IMG/VR virus record: IMGVR_UViG_3300028844_005393
Location: 1-64,000 of that record
From: a virus
Strand: one strand, 5' to 3'
Length of the DNA: 64,000 nt
The notes under the pieces were generated by a model. That model did not search any database, was not told where the DNA came from, and saw nothing but the letters and a program-made list of their open reading frames with translations. Made by a program: the position numbers and the translations under genes. Shown here piece after piece: positions 44,769 to 56,800 of this stretch. Each line of letters begins with the position of its first letter. Within the stretch, counting starts at the first letter, position 1.

Positions 44769-45665
44769 ATGAATTCATTACACAAATTATATTCAGAAGA
44801 TACAACTAAAGTAAATGCAGTTTTGTATAATGGCAAGTTGATAAGTGCGGGTCCTGGTCGTGGATTCAAAACTGCAATTGAATTTAGTAACGATTCCTAT
44901 TCATCTGATAGTTCAAAATCATTTGCTGATATTAATTGTGACTCATTCACAACAAACGAATTATCAATTGCATTTTGGATACACCCCAAAAATGAAAGTT
45001 ATCGTGATGCACCCATTTTTATGAATGAGCATAACGATAAAACAACTGGAATATTTTACAATTGCGGATCAACCTCCGAAGGTCATCTTGGAATATGTTG
45101 GGATGACGATAAAAACACCACTCCACAGAAATTAGGAATAAATATAACCGATGTGGGGTGGGTTCATTTTGCTTTTATATTTGAAAAAACTGGTATGGTA
45201 AAAGTATTCGGAAATGGTAAATATCTGCAAAAAGTTGATATGGGTCGTGGTTTTGAAAAAGTAAATTTTTCTAATATGAGAATTGGTGGATTTACGGGGT
45301 GGTTAGATGACTTTAAAGTATATCATTATCCACTAAAATACGGAAATGTTAATTTGAATGAAAATGCAACTCAAAACATTGCTTATATTTTTAATACAAG
45401 CAGAAAAACAGGAGAATTTTCTATTCCGGTTGACATTGATGCAAAAGAAAAAAATGAACCTTTTTATTATCTACAAGACGAAGAATATGTAAAATCACAT
45501 CAAAGTTACAATCTAGAAACTCAAAATAATCAAGATTACTATAACGATGAATCACGGCATCCAATCATAGGTGGAGTAAATGATGGTAAGTTACAACTTG
45601 CTGATGGTGATTTTAGAACTTTTTTGGGAAAGATTTATGCCGAACCACTTGAAGAAGATAAATAA
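44769..45665 (+). CDS. LamG/concanavalin-like virion protein
   Basis: A 298-aa protein starting on the base after the giant gene ends. Residues about 35-205 show the LamG jelly-roll pattern: ELSIAFWIHPK, GIFYNCGS, GWVHFAFIFEKTGMVKVFGNGKYLQKV in outline and IGGFTGWLDDFKVYHYPL, which matches the typical closing strand of the fold (G-x-L-D-D-x-x-x-Y). Such domains bind glycans or pack within fibres. The C-terminal 90 residues are charged and unassigned. No catalytic residues. Confidence 0.75.
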   Translation: MNSLHKLYSEDTTKVNAVLYNGKLISAGPGRGFKTAIEFSNDSYSSDSSKSFADINCDSFTTNELSIAFWIHPKNESYRDAPIFMNEHNDKTTGIFYNCGSTSEGHLGICWDDDKNTTPQKLGINITDVGWVHFAFIFEKTGMVKVFGNGKYLQKVDMGRGFEKVNFSNMRIGGFTGWLDDFKVYHYPLKYGNVNLNENATQNIAYIFNTSRKTGEFSIPVDIDAKEKNEPFYYLQDEEYVKSHQSYNLETQNNQDYYNDESRHPIIGGVNDGKLQLADGDFRTFLGKIYAEPLEEDK

Positions 45666-45676
45666 AAAATCTTATA

Positions 45677-45684
45677 TATAAATA
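45677..45684 (+). promoter_or_regulatory. T4-type late promoter box TATAAATA
   Basis: An exact TATAAATA, 37 nt before the ATG at 45722 and inside a 56-nt gap, matching the T4 late box read by gp55. It is the left half of a perfect palindrome TATAAATATTTATA (45677-45690). No -35 element is expected for this class. Confidence 0.5.
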
Positions 45685-45721
45685 TTTATATGAAATAATT
45701 TTAAATTAAATATATATTAGT

Positions 45722-46393
45722 ATGGGTTATTTAAATAATGAGACTATTACCGTTCATGCGGTACTCACTCGCAAAGGAAGAGAACTTCTTGCGTCGGAGA
45801 ATGGATTGAATATAACAAGTTTTGCACTGGCAGATGATGAAGTTGATTATACATTGTATGATCCAAACCATCCCGAGGGATCACAATACTATGATTCTGC
45901 ATTAAGAAACATACCAGTTTTTGAACCACTTACAGACGAAACCCAATGTTTGAAATATAAATTAGTAACACTTCCACCTGGAACCGAGTACATTCCAACT
46001 ATAAAACTTGGTCAGCAAAATATAATTGTTGATAAAACATACAATGGTGTTATTAACATCACACCTACCACAGAACCTGTGTATAATACAACACTTGGTT
46101 ATACCGCAGTGTTATCAAATAGAAATGTTGGAACATTGACCGGAACTGGATTAGATGTAGAGTCATCACAAACTGCTTCTATATTTTTAGGTGACACTTC
46201 AAGTGAAATGGCAACTACTGAAGTTGGATTTTCATTTACATTTAAACCAAACAAAAGCATCACCGCAGATCAAAGAGCAACACTTACAATCATTGGAAAT
46301 GAAAGTGGTGGTTCTACATCAATACCTGTGGTAGTCACCGTGGTTTCGTCAACAGAAACTTCGGAACAGGGAACTATTAATACTTTCTTATGA
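45722..46393 (+). CDS. Conserved marine phage virion protein with an Ig-like C-terminus
   Basis: A 223-aa protein. The N-terminal block (VHAVLTRKGRELLA, then ITSFALADDEVDYTLYDPNHPEGS) is a pattern of conserved virion proteins in marine T4-like phages (LTxKGRExLA, LxDDEIDYxLxxPN). The remainder is beta-rich with LTIIGNESGGSTSIPVVVTVV at the end, resembling a bacterial Ig-like strand pair. It overlaps the next gene by 4 nt (ATGA). It is the first gene behind an exact late box. It probably works with the next two products. Confidence 0.68.
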   Translation: MGYLNNETITVHAVLTRKGRELLASENGLNITSFALADDEVDYTLYDPNHPEGSQYYDSALRNIPVFEPLTDETQCLKYKLVTLPPGTEYIPTIKLGQQNIIVDKTYNGVINITPTTEPVYNTTLGYTAVLSNRNVGTLTGTGLDVESSQTASIFLGDTSSEMATTEVGFSFTFKPNKSITADQRATLTIIGNESGGSTSIPVVVTVVSSTETSEQGTINTFL

Positions 46394-47790
46394 GCATATA
46401 CAGAGAAATAGAACAAACTGATAAAGTGTTTGGTCGTGTAAGAAAAGTATCTTCTGGATTGTTTTCTTCCGGATTCGAGTGTACTGAATTTTTTATAGAC
46501 CACTCTGAATTAAAAAGTAATATAAGTGGGTGGAAGCAACTAAACGCAGAAACTAAAAATTACGATTTAACAGAAACAAATTTTGACGACTTTGGTAACT
46601 TAACAAATAAACCAATTGAAGAAGAATCGGGTGATGAATTTACTACAAACACTTTGAGTGAAAATAAAAAAAAATGGAATGAAGTTGTTTTTGGTGACTA
46701 CTATGTAAATATATATAATGAACCAACTTACATTGACGGAATTCCAAACGATAACTCAATTGCACAATTCTCAATTTCATACGGAAACAAACACGGATAC
46801 GGATCACTAAATTCTGATTTGTCAACTTCTGTAACAAAAGCAGTATATAATCAATACAAAAATATTTTATTAGGACCCGGAGATTCTAGTTGGACATTTT
46901 CACTGGATTCAAATACAACTGCATTTAAAGATAGAGATTCTATTTATGTAATAAACTTTTCTTCATCTCAATTAAAAGAAAAATTTGATCCTGGTAATTT
47001 AGAATTTAGATTGACCGTTCAACACGAAGATATAACCGTGACCGAAACATTTCGTGATGATAGTCGTTTTGTTTCAAGTGCAAATAAAAACTCATCTACT
47101 GGTAAAGTATATCAAATTGTTACTGGTGCTATTGTTGATGAAATGACTGACGAAAAACGATATGCAAGTGGTTCAGGTGAGGGGTCTGGGGAAAGTTTTG
47201 GATTTGCTTATCCTGACTTGGGAATTCTTGTATTAAATCCGTATGCTTTATCTTGTCACTTTGGAAGTAAAATCGAAGAGGAATTGATAAGTCGTGGGGA
47301 TTCCGAACAAGCATCGAGAAAAGACAATAAAGGAAGACAATTAAGTTGGTATGGATTTAGTGATCCAAATGAACTCAATGAATCAAACGATCAGTTATTT
47401 GGTACAGAAAGAAACCATCAAAACTTTATGAAAATATTCAACGCAATAAAGTTGGGTGGGTCTTTCAAAGCAAGAAGTACCGAATTTGTTCCATCTAAAC
47501 ACTATTTTATACGAGTAAAAAATACCGACTTTAATTATAGTAACAACCCATCGTTTGTTTATTCCGGAAAAGAAGCAACCCAAATACATGAAGAAGGATC
47601 AGGACCAAACAGAGATTATTGGGTGGGTAGACTGCGACATGAAGATTTCATAGATGATCCAAAGTCTTATATAACAACTATAGGTTTATATAATGAAAAC
47701 AATGAATTGGTCGCAGTTGCAAAGTGTAGTGTACCTATACTAAAAAGTTTTGATACAGAGACATTGATAAAAGTAAAATTAGACTTCTAA
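46390..47790 (+). CDS. Large-marine-phage virion protein with IGLYN C-terminal module
   Basis: A 466-aa beta-rich protein. N-terminal VFGRVRKVSSGLFSSGFEC; the middle has NKHGYGS and DLGILVLNPYALS. The C-terminal 75 residues include FIRVKNTDFNYSNNPSFVYSG and the ending YITTIGLYNENNELVAVAKC followed by SVPILKSF and a final IKVKLDF. This ending is conserved in virion proteins of large marine phages and recurs at the end of the 3147-aa protein (TTIGLYSGLDLVMVAKLGKPV, IKFD). I take it to be a shared assembly or attachment module. No enzyme motif seen. Confidence 0.68.
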   Translation: MSIYREIEQTDKVFGRVRKVSSGLFSSGFECTEFFIDHSELKSNISGWKQLNAETKNYDLTETNFDDFGNLTNKPIEEESGDEFTTNTLSENKKKWNEVVFGDYYVNIYNEPTYIDGIPNDNSIAQFSISYGNKHGYGSLNSDLSTSVTKAVYNQYKNILLGPGDSSWTFSLDSNTTAFKDRDSIYVINFSSSQLKEKFDPGNLEFRLTVQHEDITVTETFRDDSRFVSSANKNSSTGKVYQIVTGAIVDEMTDEKRYASGSGEGSGESFGFAYPDLGILVLNPYALSCHFGSKIEEELISRGDSEQASRKDNKGRQLSWYGFSDPNELNESNDQLFGTERNHQNFMKIFNAIKLGGSFKARSTEFVPSKHYFIRVKNTDFNYSNNPSFVYSGKEATQIHEEGSGPNRDYWVGRLRHEDFIDDPKSYITTIGLYNENNELVAVAKCSVPILKSFDTETLIKVKLDF

Positions 47791-47798
47791 AGAATACG

Positions 47799-47806
47799 TA
47801 TAAATA
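47799..47806 (+). promoter_or_regulatory. T4-type late promoter box TATAAATA
   Basis: An exact TATAAATA in the 42-nt gap, 26 nt before the GTG start of the 3147-aa gene. Its position and the presence of a gp55 gene support a late promoter. Confidence 0.48.
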
Positions 47807-47832
47807 TTTTAAAATAAATATATTTATATATT

Positions 47833-50800
47833 GTGATAAAAGTATTGAAATTATCAAATAAGTCGGTCACACGATTTAGCACAAATAAAAAATGGAATTA
47901 TAGTACACTTGATTCGGGAAGTAATATAATACTAGAACAGGGTGATAATGTTCCTTTATTCTCTTCGTCTGTAAATAAATTATCAACCGAACAAAATTCT
48001 TCTGAATTTCAATTAAACATGAGATTTGGAAAAAAGATTTCTGGTACATTTTTTAGCAAAAATAGTAAACACTTTGATGAAACCAAAGAACCATTAAATT
48101 ACGATGGCTCTTATCAAAGAGTTGTGTTTAATAGTATAAAGCATTTATTTTACAACGATTATGGTACCGTGGGTGGTAATGATGAATTAAACAGTTTTTA
48201 CAAAAACCCATTAAATTTATTTGGAAGTGAAACTGGAATTTACTCATCATCAAGTTTTAACTCCAAAACACTTGAAGAAGACCCACGAAGTGAAAGAAGA
48301 GTTTTAAAAGACGAAGTAACTGTCCTTGAAGTACCGTCTAATGTATTTGGTGAAAAAATAAAACCAGGTACATTAAAAATAACAGATAATAGTTCGGATT
48401 ATGATTCTATTGAAATTGTTGACGATGGAAACACTAACTTAATAATAGGTAGTGGTAACTTTAATAATGTAAATGAAATGAACTTGAATAATAATTTATT
48501 TAGTTCAATTTCAGAAACATCATCTTCGGATAACAAGATAAATATAGATTATACAGATTTAAGTTATGGATATACAATAGATACTCATGGAGATTTTTTA
48601 TTATCAGGAGCACCTATTTTATCAGACTCGGTTTCTGAAAATCAATCTGGTCGTGCGTGTTTACACAAATATAATCCAAAAACTAAAAAGCACGAAATAA
48701 TCAAAAACTTTTATTGTCCATTTACACAAAATGGAATTGCACACGAAAATAGAAATGATAATTGTGAATTCATCTTAACTGAACTCGGTGGTATTGTATC
48801 AAGTGAAGATTTTTTGGTAAATGACGACTTCGGAAAATCGGTTTCAATTAATGATACCATATGTGCGATTGGTTCTCCTGGTTCTCATATAAACGGAAGA
48901 CATACTGAGCAAGCAACGGGTCATATTTTTGTTTATCACAAAGATAAGGGTGGTAAAGAAAATTGGGGAATTGTAAATGTATTTGAGGGTACACCCAATT
49001 CTGAATTTGGTCATTCGGTATCAATAAACGAAGAGTTTATAGCAGTTGGTTCTCCAAACTTTGAAGATGGAATTGGTTGTGTTTACTTGTTCAAGAAAAC
49101 AAAACGAACAAAAGAACATCCTTGGATAAAAACATCATCTGTATATGATTCGTATAAGTGGAACGATCTACTGGAAAAGTATGAAGGAATTCCTAAACAG
49201 GATGATACAAAATACAAAGAGTATATTAAAATACGAGATAGTATTGTATCTCGCAGAATAGAAAAAATCAGAACAGAACTTAAAAAAATAAAAGAATCAG
49301 GGGTCATTTCCGAACTCGAATATTTAGATAGACTACCAACCAAGGATGATTTTAGTGAGATTTTTCCATTTGAGTATTTATACACAACATCAAACGAATG
49401 TAATGATTCCGACACTCCTTGGTTTAAAGAAAAAATCTGGAATAAAAATACTCATCCTGCAACAAGATGTAATTCTAAAAATTCTGACAAACATTTTAAT
49501 AAATCAATGTGGCCTGGATACATGACCGATGAAAAAACTGATTTGTACATCCCCAACCCAGAACATGAACAAAACAAGGATAACAAATGGGCATATAGAT
49601 GGAAACTGCAAAATGTAGAGGGTGGTTCTGAGTCTATACATTTGTTCGGAGAGGATATAGAGTGTGAGTTAGATATATTTACTACATTTGAAGACTCAAC
49701 TCTGGGGTCGTTCGGAGACTCAAAACTACCATTAGTAGAATACTCAGAATCTCCAAAATATGCAATTGGTGATGTAACATTTGATTTAGTTGGAGTAATA
49801 AAATCTCCTGATAAAGAAATCAGAAGATTTGGTGAAAAGGTAGTTTTAAATAAAAATAAATTATACATTTCATCTCATTCCACAACTAACCCAAAATGCT
49901 TTATGTTTCAAAAAACAACAAATGAGTTTGGTTGTGAAGTGTGGAACTTAAAAAATACAATTTCAGAAACTCAGTTATTGGGTCACGCTTCAAACTCTAA
50001 AATTGACGATTCATTGAATTATGCTCAAATCAATCATTATGATTCTTTTTTTGAAATTGAAATATGCCCAAAACACGACAACTACGATAAGTGGATATAT
50101 AGTTTTGATAAACCAATATTAAATTCAGAAAAGGTTGTAGTAAGTGGAACTCGGATTGATAAGTGTGATTCAAAATGCATAGACACGGGATCATATAATT
50201 ATTATTCAAGATTTAGGCATATAGGATTAAAAGAAGCAGGACACCTAAAACACAATTATGGAGAATCCACAGAAGTGATTTCAGGAGAAACTGGTAAGTT
50301 CTATAAACGTCCGAGTAATTATGATCCATATACACAACCATTGTTAATGTCCCAAAACGAAACAATGGAGTTATCCTGGAAACGTTTTCGTGAAAATGTT
50401 TCATTTGCTTATACAAATGTTCCACCTGGGAAGCATAAGTCAAAAATGACAATATACTCAAATAAAGCAAAATTAAAAGATGGAACTTATGATGAAAAAG
50501 AAACACTTGCTGAAATTGAAGCAAATGAAACATTAAATAATAAAAAAGTTAGATTGATTTTAAATAGTGGGTTGGGAGAGTCTGAATACTTTTACGAGTT
50601 TTTATTTCGTGGATCGCTAGACGGAACACATTATACACTAAATGAACTTGTAGATAAAATTGATTATGCGTGTACACTACCACCCAACATTGGTTCGTTT
50701 GTAGATATAAGTGACAAATTAGATGATACTTTACATAATCATGGAAATTGTAAATTTTTCTCAAAAGAAAAATCAGCAAGTTCGTATATTGAACCTTGGA

Positions 50801-53800
50801 GTGCAGACGATACAATTGCTATTTCATGGAAGAACTTTCGTGAGAATGTATCTTTTTCATATCCAGCAGTAAAAAGTGGAAGTCAACCATCGTTTATGAC
50901 AATTTATGCAAACGAAGCAAAACTAAAAGATGGAACATATGATCCAATTCACACACTTGCTGAAATTGGAGCACACGAAACATTAAATGGAGAAATTGTG
51001 CGTTTGACATTTAATAGTGGTTTTGTGAACGGAGATGAATATTATTATGAATTTCTATATTGTGGGTCAATAGAAGGAACTCATTTTACATTAAACGAAT
51101 TAAAACAATCATTAGATTACGAATGTACATTGCCACCAAATCAAGGTGAGTCTATATCAATCGCAGAAGAACACTTTGACGATCCTTTAAAAAATAAGCA
51201 ATATGCAAGATTCTTTTCTAAAGGATTGGATTCATTGTCATATGTAGAGCCGTGGAGTGCAGATGATACAATTGCATTGTCATGGAAAAATGTTCGTGAG
51301 AATGTATCTTTTTCATATCCAGCAGTTAAAAGTGGAAAGCAACCATCATTTATGACGATTTATGCTAACGAGGCAAAACAAGACGATGGAACATACAACC
51401 CACTTTATACAATTGCCGAGATAGGAGCACATGAAACTTTAAATGGTAAAAAAGTAAGACTCACATTTAATACCGGATTTGCGGGTGGAGACGAATACTA
51501 TTACGAATTTATATATCGTGGGTCAATAGAAGGAACACATTTTACACTAAATGAACTTAGAACTAAATTAGATGACGGTTATGCAGAAACGCAGATAAAC
51601 TCGGGTGATATTCGTTATATCAAAAATTATGATAAGTTAAATATCCACAAACGTTGTAGGTTACCAAAGTTTTATACCAAGTTTGAAAGTCAATTATCAT
51701 ATGTTGAACCTTATTCAAGTGATGATCACATAGCAATATCTTGGAAAAACTTCCGTGAAAATATTTCATTTTCATATCCAAACATAAAGACCGGTTCTGA
51801 ACCAAGTTTCATGACGATTTATTCTAACGAAGCAAAACAAGTTGACGGAACATACGATCCGATTTACACTCTTGCAGAGATTGGTGCAGATAACGCATTG
51901 AATGGTCAAAACGTAAAATTATATATAAATGCCGATAATTGTGAACATGATAACACATATTATTATGAATTTATTTATAATGGTTCGGTAAATGGAACTC
52001 ACTATACACTAAACGAATTAAAACCAAAATTTGATTATGAGTGCAATTTTCCACCAAATTTAGGAAAGTCAGTTGAATTAAAAACACTGGATGGTAGATT
52101 TAAGGAAAACAACGGTGCTAGGTTTTTTAGTAAATCCGAAGATTCGTTGTCATTTCTAGGCACACACTCCACCGAAGATACAATGGGTTTATCTTGGAAG
52201 AATTTCCGAGAGAATGTATCTTTTTCTTACCCAAGAGTAAAACAGGGAACTAAACCTTCGTTTATGGCAATTTATTCCAACGATGCAAAGAGGTCAGACG
52301 GAACATACGACCCAATGTATATGTTAGCAGAAATTGGTGCACATGAAACCCTTAACAATAAAATGGTTAGATTAACACTAAATAGTGGGTTTGTAAATGG
52401 AGACGAGCACTACTATGAATTTCTATATCGTGGGTCAGTACAAGGAACTCACTTTACTTTAAATGAACTAAAAACATCACACGAATATGATTGTACACTT
52501 CCACCAAACCAAGGTGGGTATGTGTCAATCTCAGATAAAAACTTCAAAGACGCACTTAACAATAAATCTAGGGCAAAATTCTACTCAAAGAGTGAAGATG
52601 GATTATCATATGTTGAACCTTGGAGTGATGATAAAACAATTGCAATATCTTGGAAGAACTTTCGTGAGAATGTATCTTTTTCATATCCAGCAGTTAAAAG
52701 TGGAAGTCAACCATCGTTTATGACAATTTATTCAAACGAAGCAAAGAGTGTAGATGGAACATATGACCCAATCCATACACTTGCTGAGATTGGAGCACAT
52801 GATACTTTAAATGGCAAGAAAGTAAGACTCACATTCAACACAGGATTTGTTGGTGGGTCCGAGTATTATTATGAATTTATATATACAGGCAGTGTACACG
52901 GAACTCACTATACATTAAATGAACTAAAAGAATCTTTTGATTACGAATGCACACTACCACCTAATATGGGAAAGTATGTATCTTTGTCAAAAATAGAATT
53001 TGATGATTATTTAGATAATAACGACAAAGCAAAGTTTTATACAAAGAGTGTTGAACAATCCGCATACATACAGAACCCAACATCTAAAGATGAAATTGCT
53101 ATTAGTTGGAAAAATTTCAGAGAAAATGTTTCTTTTTCATATCCTAACGTAAAATCTGGAAACGAACCAAGTTTTATGTCAATTTATTCAAATGACGCAA
53201 AGGATAAAAAGGGAAGATATGATCCCATCAAAGCACTTGCGGAGATAGGTGCAGATGTGGGTTTAAATGGCAAAATAGTTAGATTAACATTTAATACAGG
53301 TTCAACTAATGATGACGAGTTTTATTATGAATTTAAATATGACGGATCGTTGACTGGTAAAAATTATACATTAAATGAATTAGCTGAAAACGATTTACTA
53401 CATAAAGTTGAGTCTGGAAATCACATACAAAGAAAAAACAATTCTGTAATTGAATTTAAGGTGTCGGAAAAAATACATAGAATAAAAGTTGAGAAGGTAC
53501 AAAAAGAAAAATCAAATAAAATAACTACAACAAAAAATAAAAAGTTAAATACAATTAAGTCGTTTGGTTTGTTAGAAAAAAACAAGGGAAAATTAGAAGT
53601 AATTGATATTAAATTACGAGATGATATATTACAGTCATCCGAATCATTAAACTTTTATAGTCGTGATGATGATGATGAATTATATACAGAGAATACCAAA
53701 TTAAAAAACGAAGTTCAAATTGATTGGAGGAATTTTAGAGACGGTGTTAGTTTTTATTATCCTATTGTTTTAAAAGAAGATAACAATACACCTGTAAAAA

Positions 53801-56800
53801 TGACAATTTATAGTGACCACGAGAATGTAGATGGGTATGATAAACATAGAAAACTTGCAGAGATTATTACAAATTCTGGATTAAACGGTGAGGTTGTTCG
53901 TCTTAGTTTAGAACCAAAGGAGACGAATTCTATATTCTATGAGTTTATGTTCGATGGTCAACCCGAAGAAGGTTCGCATTATACATTAGCAGAATTAAGT
54001 ACAAAAATACCAAATAATCGTTTATTCAAAAGTAATGATACAACACCAACGACAGAGGGTGGGACTATAAAAAATCAAGCAAGAGAAAGCTTTATTCCAC
54101 CGATTGTATACTCAAGTGACTTAGAAAGTTGTAAGGTAAAACTTGATAAAAGTAAAATTACAAGTGGACGACATAATTTATATATTTTATTGGTTGATTC
54201 TAAATTAAAACCACTTGGAGAAGAAACGAAAATAGAAATGTACAACAATCCAAGTTTTTACAATTTAGAAGATAGAAGAAATTTGGTAAAAAAATCATAC
54301 GGTTACTCTGATAATATAAAATCTGAGTTTGGACGGGGTATTGATGCTTCCGACAAATATGTGGTAATAGGAAATCCTTCGGATAGAGTATATTACCTAA
54401 ATTCAACAAAGTCATGTGTTGCTGGAAGTGCTTTTGTATATAGAGTAAATGATGATGATTTGAATTTCATTGAAAAGATATATGGTGAAGATGACTACGA
54501 AAACAATTTTAGTTCTGGATTTGGAAATGATGTTTCTATTTTAGGAAGTAACTTTTTAGTGGGAAGTTATTCACATGAAATATCAGATATGACTCTTACG
54601 GAAACTAATTCTGCAAAACGACTAGATATTGAAGACTTAGAGTTTGGTGTATCCAAGTTTACAGATGAAGTATATACTACAACCGATGCACTTATTACCG
54701 ACTATGAAGTGGATTTAAGCAGTGAGTTTGGTGACGCATTAATAAAAGTAAAACTGGATGGTTTAAATATAGACAAATCATTAATTTCAGAGTCCACATT
54801 AAGAGCAAATTTTATAGATACAGGAAACGAGACGATTCGTATTACACAGGTAGAAGGAGAAAGTACAGAGTCAATAAACGGAACATATCGTTTAGTTAAA
54901 TCTCCTATACAAATAAAATCTGGATGTGAAATTGATTTTAATGAAAATTATCGTGTTTACATTAACAAAAACAATTGGTCAATATTTTTTGACAAACTAA
55001 GAGGTGCGTGGATTCTCACCGATACTCCAAATGTCTCTGTTGAATATGAAATTCCAAGTGAATGGACCGATGTATTAAAACACTTTGAAAGAATAAACTT
55101 ACTAGATAAGTTTAATATATTGACAGAAGAAATGATAAATACTGCATTAAGTTTATATAATATAATAGATGAAGATATAACAACAACTTGGAGATCACGA
55201 AAGCAAAAACAAATTCCAAAAAATAACATAAGATACGCAGATTTATTTAGAGAGTTGGAATCTGTAACTAAACTAAAATTAAATCCTACTATAATTGAAA
55301 GATTATTTTATTTGTATAGTTCTAATTCACGAAAAAAAATTGATATATCTATTTTAAACAGATGGAAAAACTCAAACCAAAATATAGGGGTTCTTCCTTT
55401 TATATATGAACTAGATTCTGTCAATCCTATATCTCTTAATTTTGATTTATTGATAAAGACACTTGAGGTATATAATTTAAAAGATTATGAAATCGCAAAA
55501 ACATGGTCAGTTAAATTGGGATATGAATATTTGCTCGGTGACTTGATAGATGATATTCGTCCTAAATACCATGATAATTTATCATTATACAACCTAAGAC
55601 TTATTAGCAAAATTGCATTTGATTTTATTAATGACCGAAACTATTCTGATTCTGATATTAGTAAAAATTATTTTAGAAATTTAGTAAAACAAGACATTGC
55701 AATATATCTTGATAAATGGAAATCCCAGGTGGAAAACGGATTTTTATTAAGTGATGCGTTTAAGGATATAAATGAAAATATAAATATAAACTTTTCAATA
55801 TCAGACGAAGCATCAGAAGATGACCTACCAACAAAATTTAGCTATGGGGTTGGTACATTAAGCAATATGGAAATAAAAGTATTTTCAAATAACGACACAT
55901 CTGGTAACAATTCATCACTTACATGGGGAGTTTATCGTGATGCCACAAAGATAGTTGGTAATCAAATATATTTTTATGTAAATTTACTACCAGATACACA
56001 GTTAGATGACACCGTTGTGTTCGTTTACAACTCTGTAAAATCAGCAATAAATGGATATACCTATTATTACTCAATTGAGAATGAAACTGGTAAGTGTAAG
56101 CAAATGAAGAGAATGAAAACAAATAAAAAGAAATACTCTTGCAAAAAGCAATATGGATTTGCAGTAAGTTTGAGTAACAATTTTATATGTGTGGGTTCTC
56201 CTGTTCTTGGTAATTTTAATATAGACGAACTAATTACATTCGGAGGAAGTTCGGTAGTATCATTCGGAACATCCGAGAAAATGTACATTGAGTATAATGC
56301 AATACATCCCTCTTATATAAATGAACTTGGTAAAAATATTGTAGGAACAATTATAACATACGATCACTCTGCGATAAAAGATAACAAAAAACATTATATA
56401 GGAAATGTATTTTACAAAAATGGTGTCATTACACTTACAGACAGAGCAGGATATTTTACAAATGTATTAAGCAACAGTGGAGTTTCTGGATTTGAATTAG
56501 AATTTAAATCAATGCACACTTTATATGAAAATGAAATTTTATGCAAAATTGAACCACATGAATTTAATTTTAGTACCAACCCAACCGCAGTCGTAGCTGG
56601 TGGAATCAACTATGATATAAACAACGATGGAAGATTTGATATAATAGATGCTTCCTACATTTACAAATATATAATGGGAGAAATTGGTCCAATTGAAAAA
56701 TCCGATGAAGAAATAATAGAAGAACACAACGCAATTAAATTAGGTTCTAATGATAATTGGCCAAAACAAGATTTATTAATGACCGAGTCAGAAGATGCTT

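Noticed and set aside
44769-45665. Cohesin partner for the dockerin-like pair
   Set aside because: The beta pattern and the closing G-x-L-D-D strand fit LamG-like jelly rolls better; no cohesin signature was recognised anywhere in the window.
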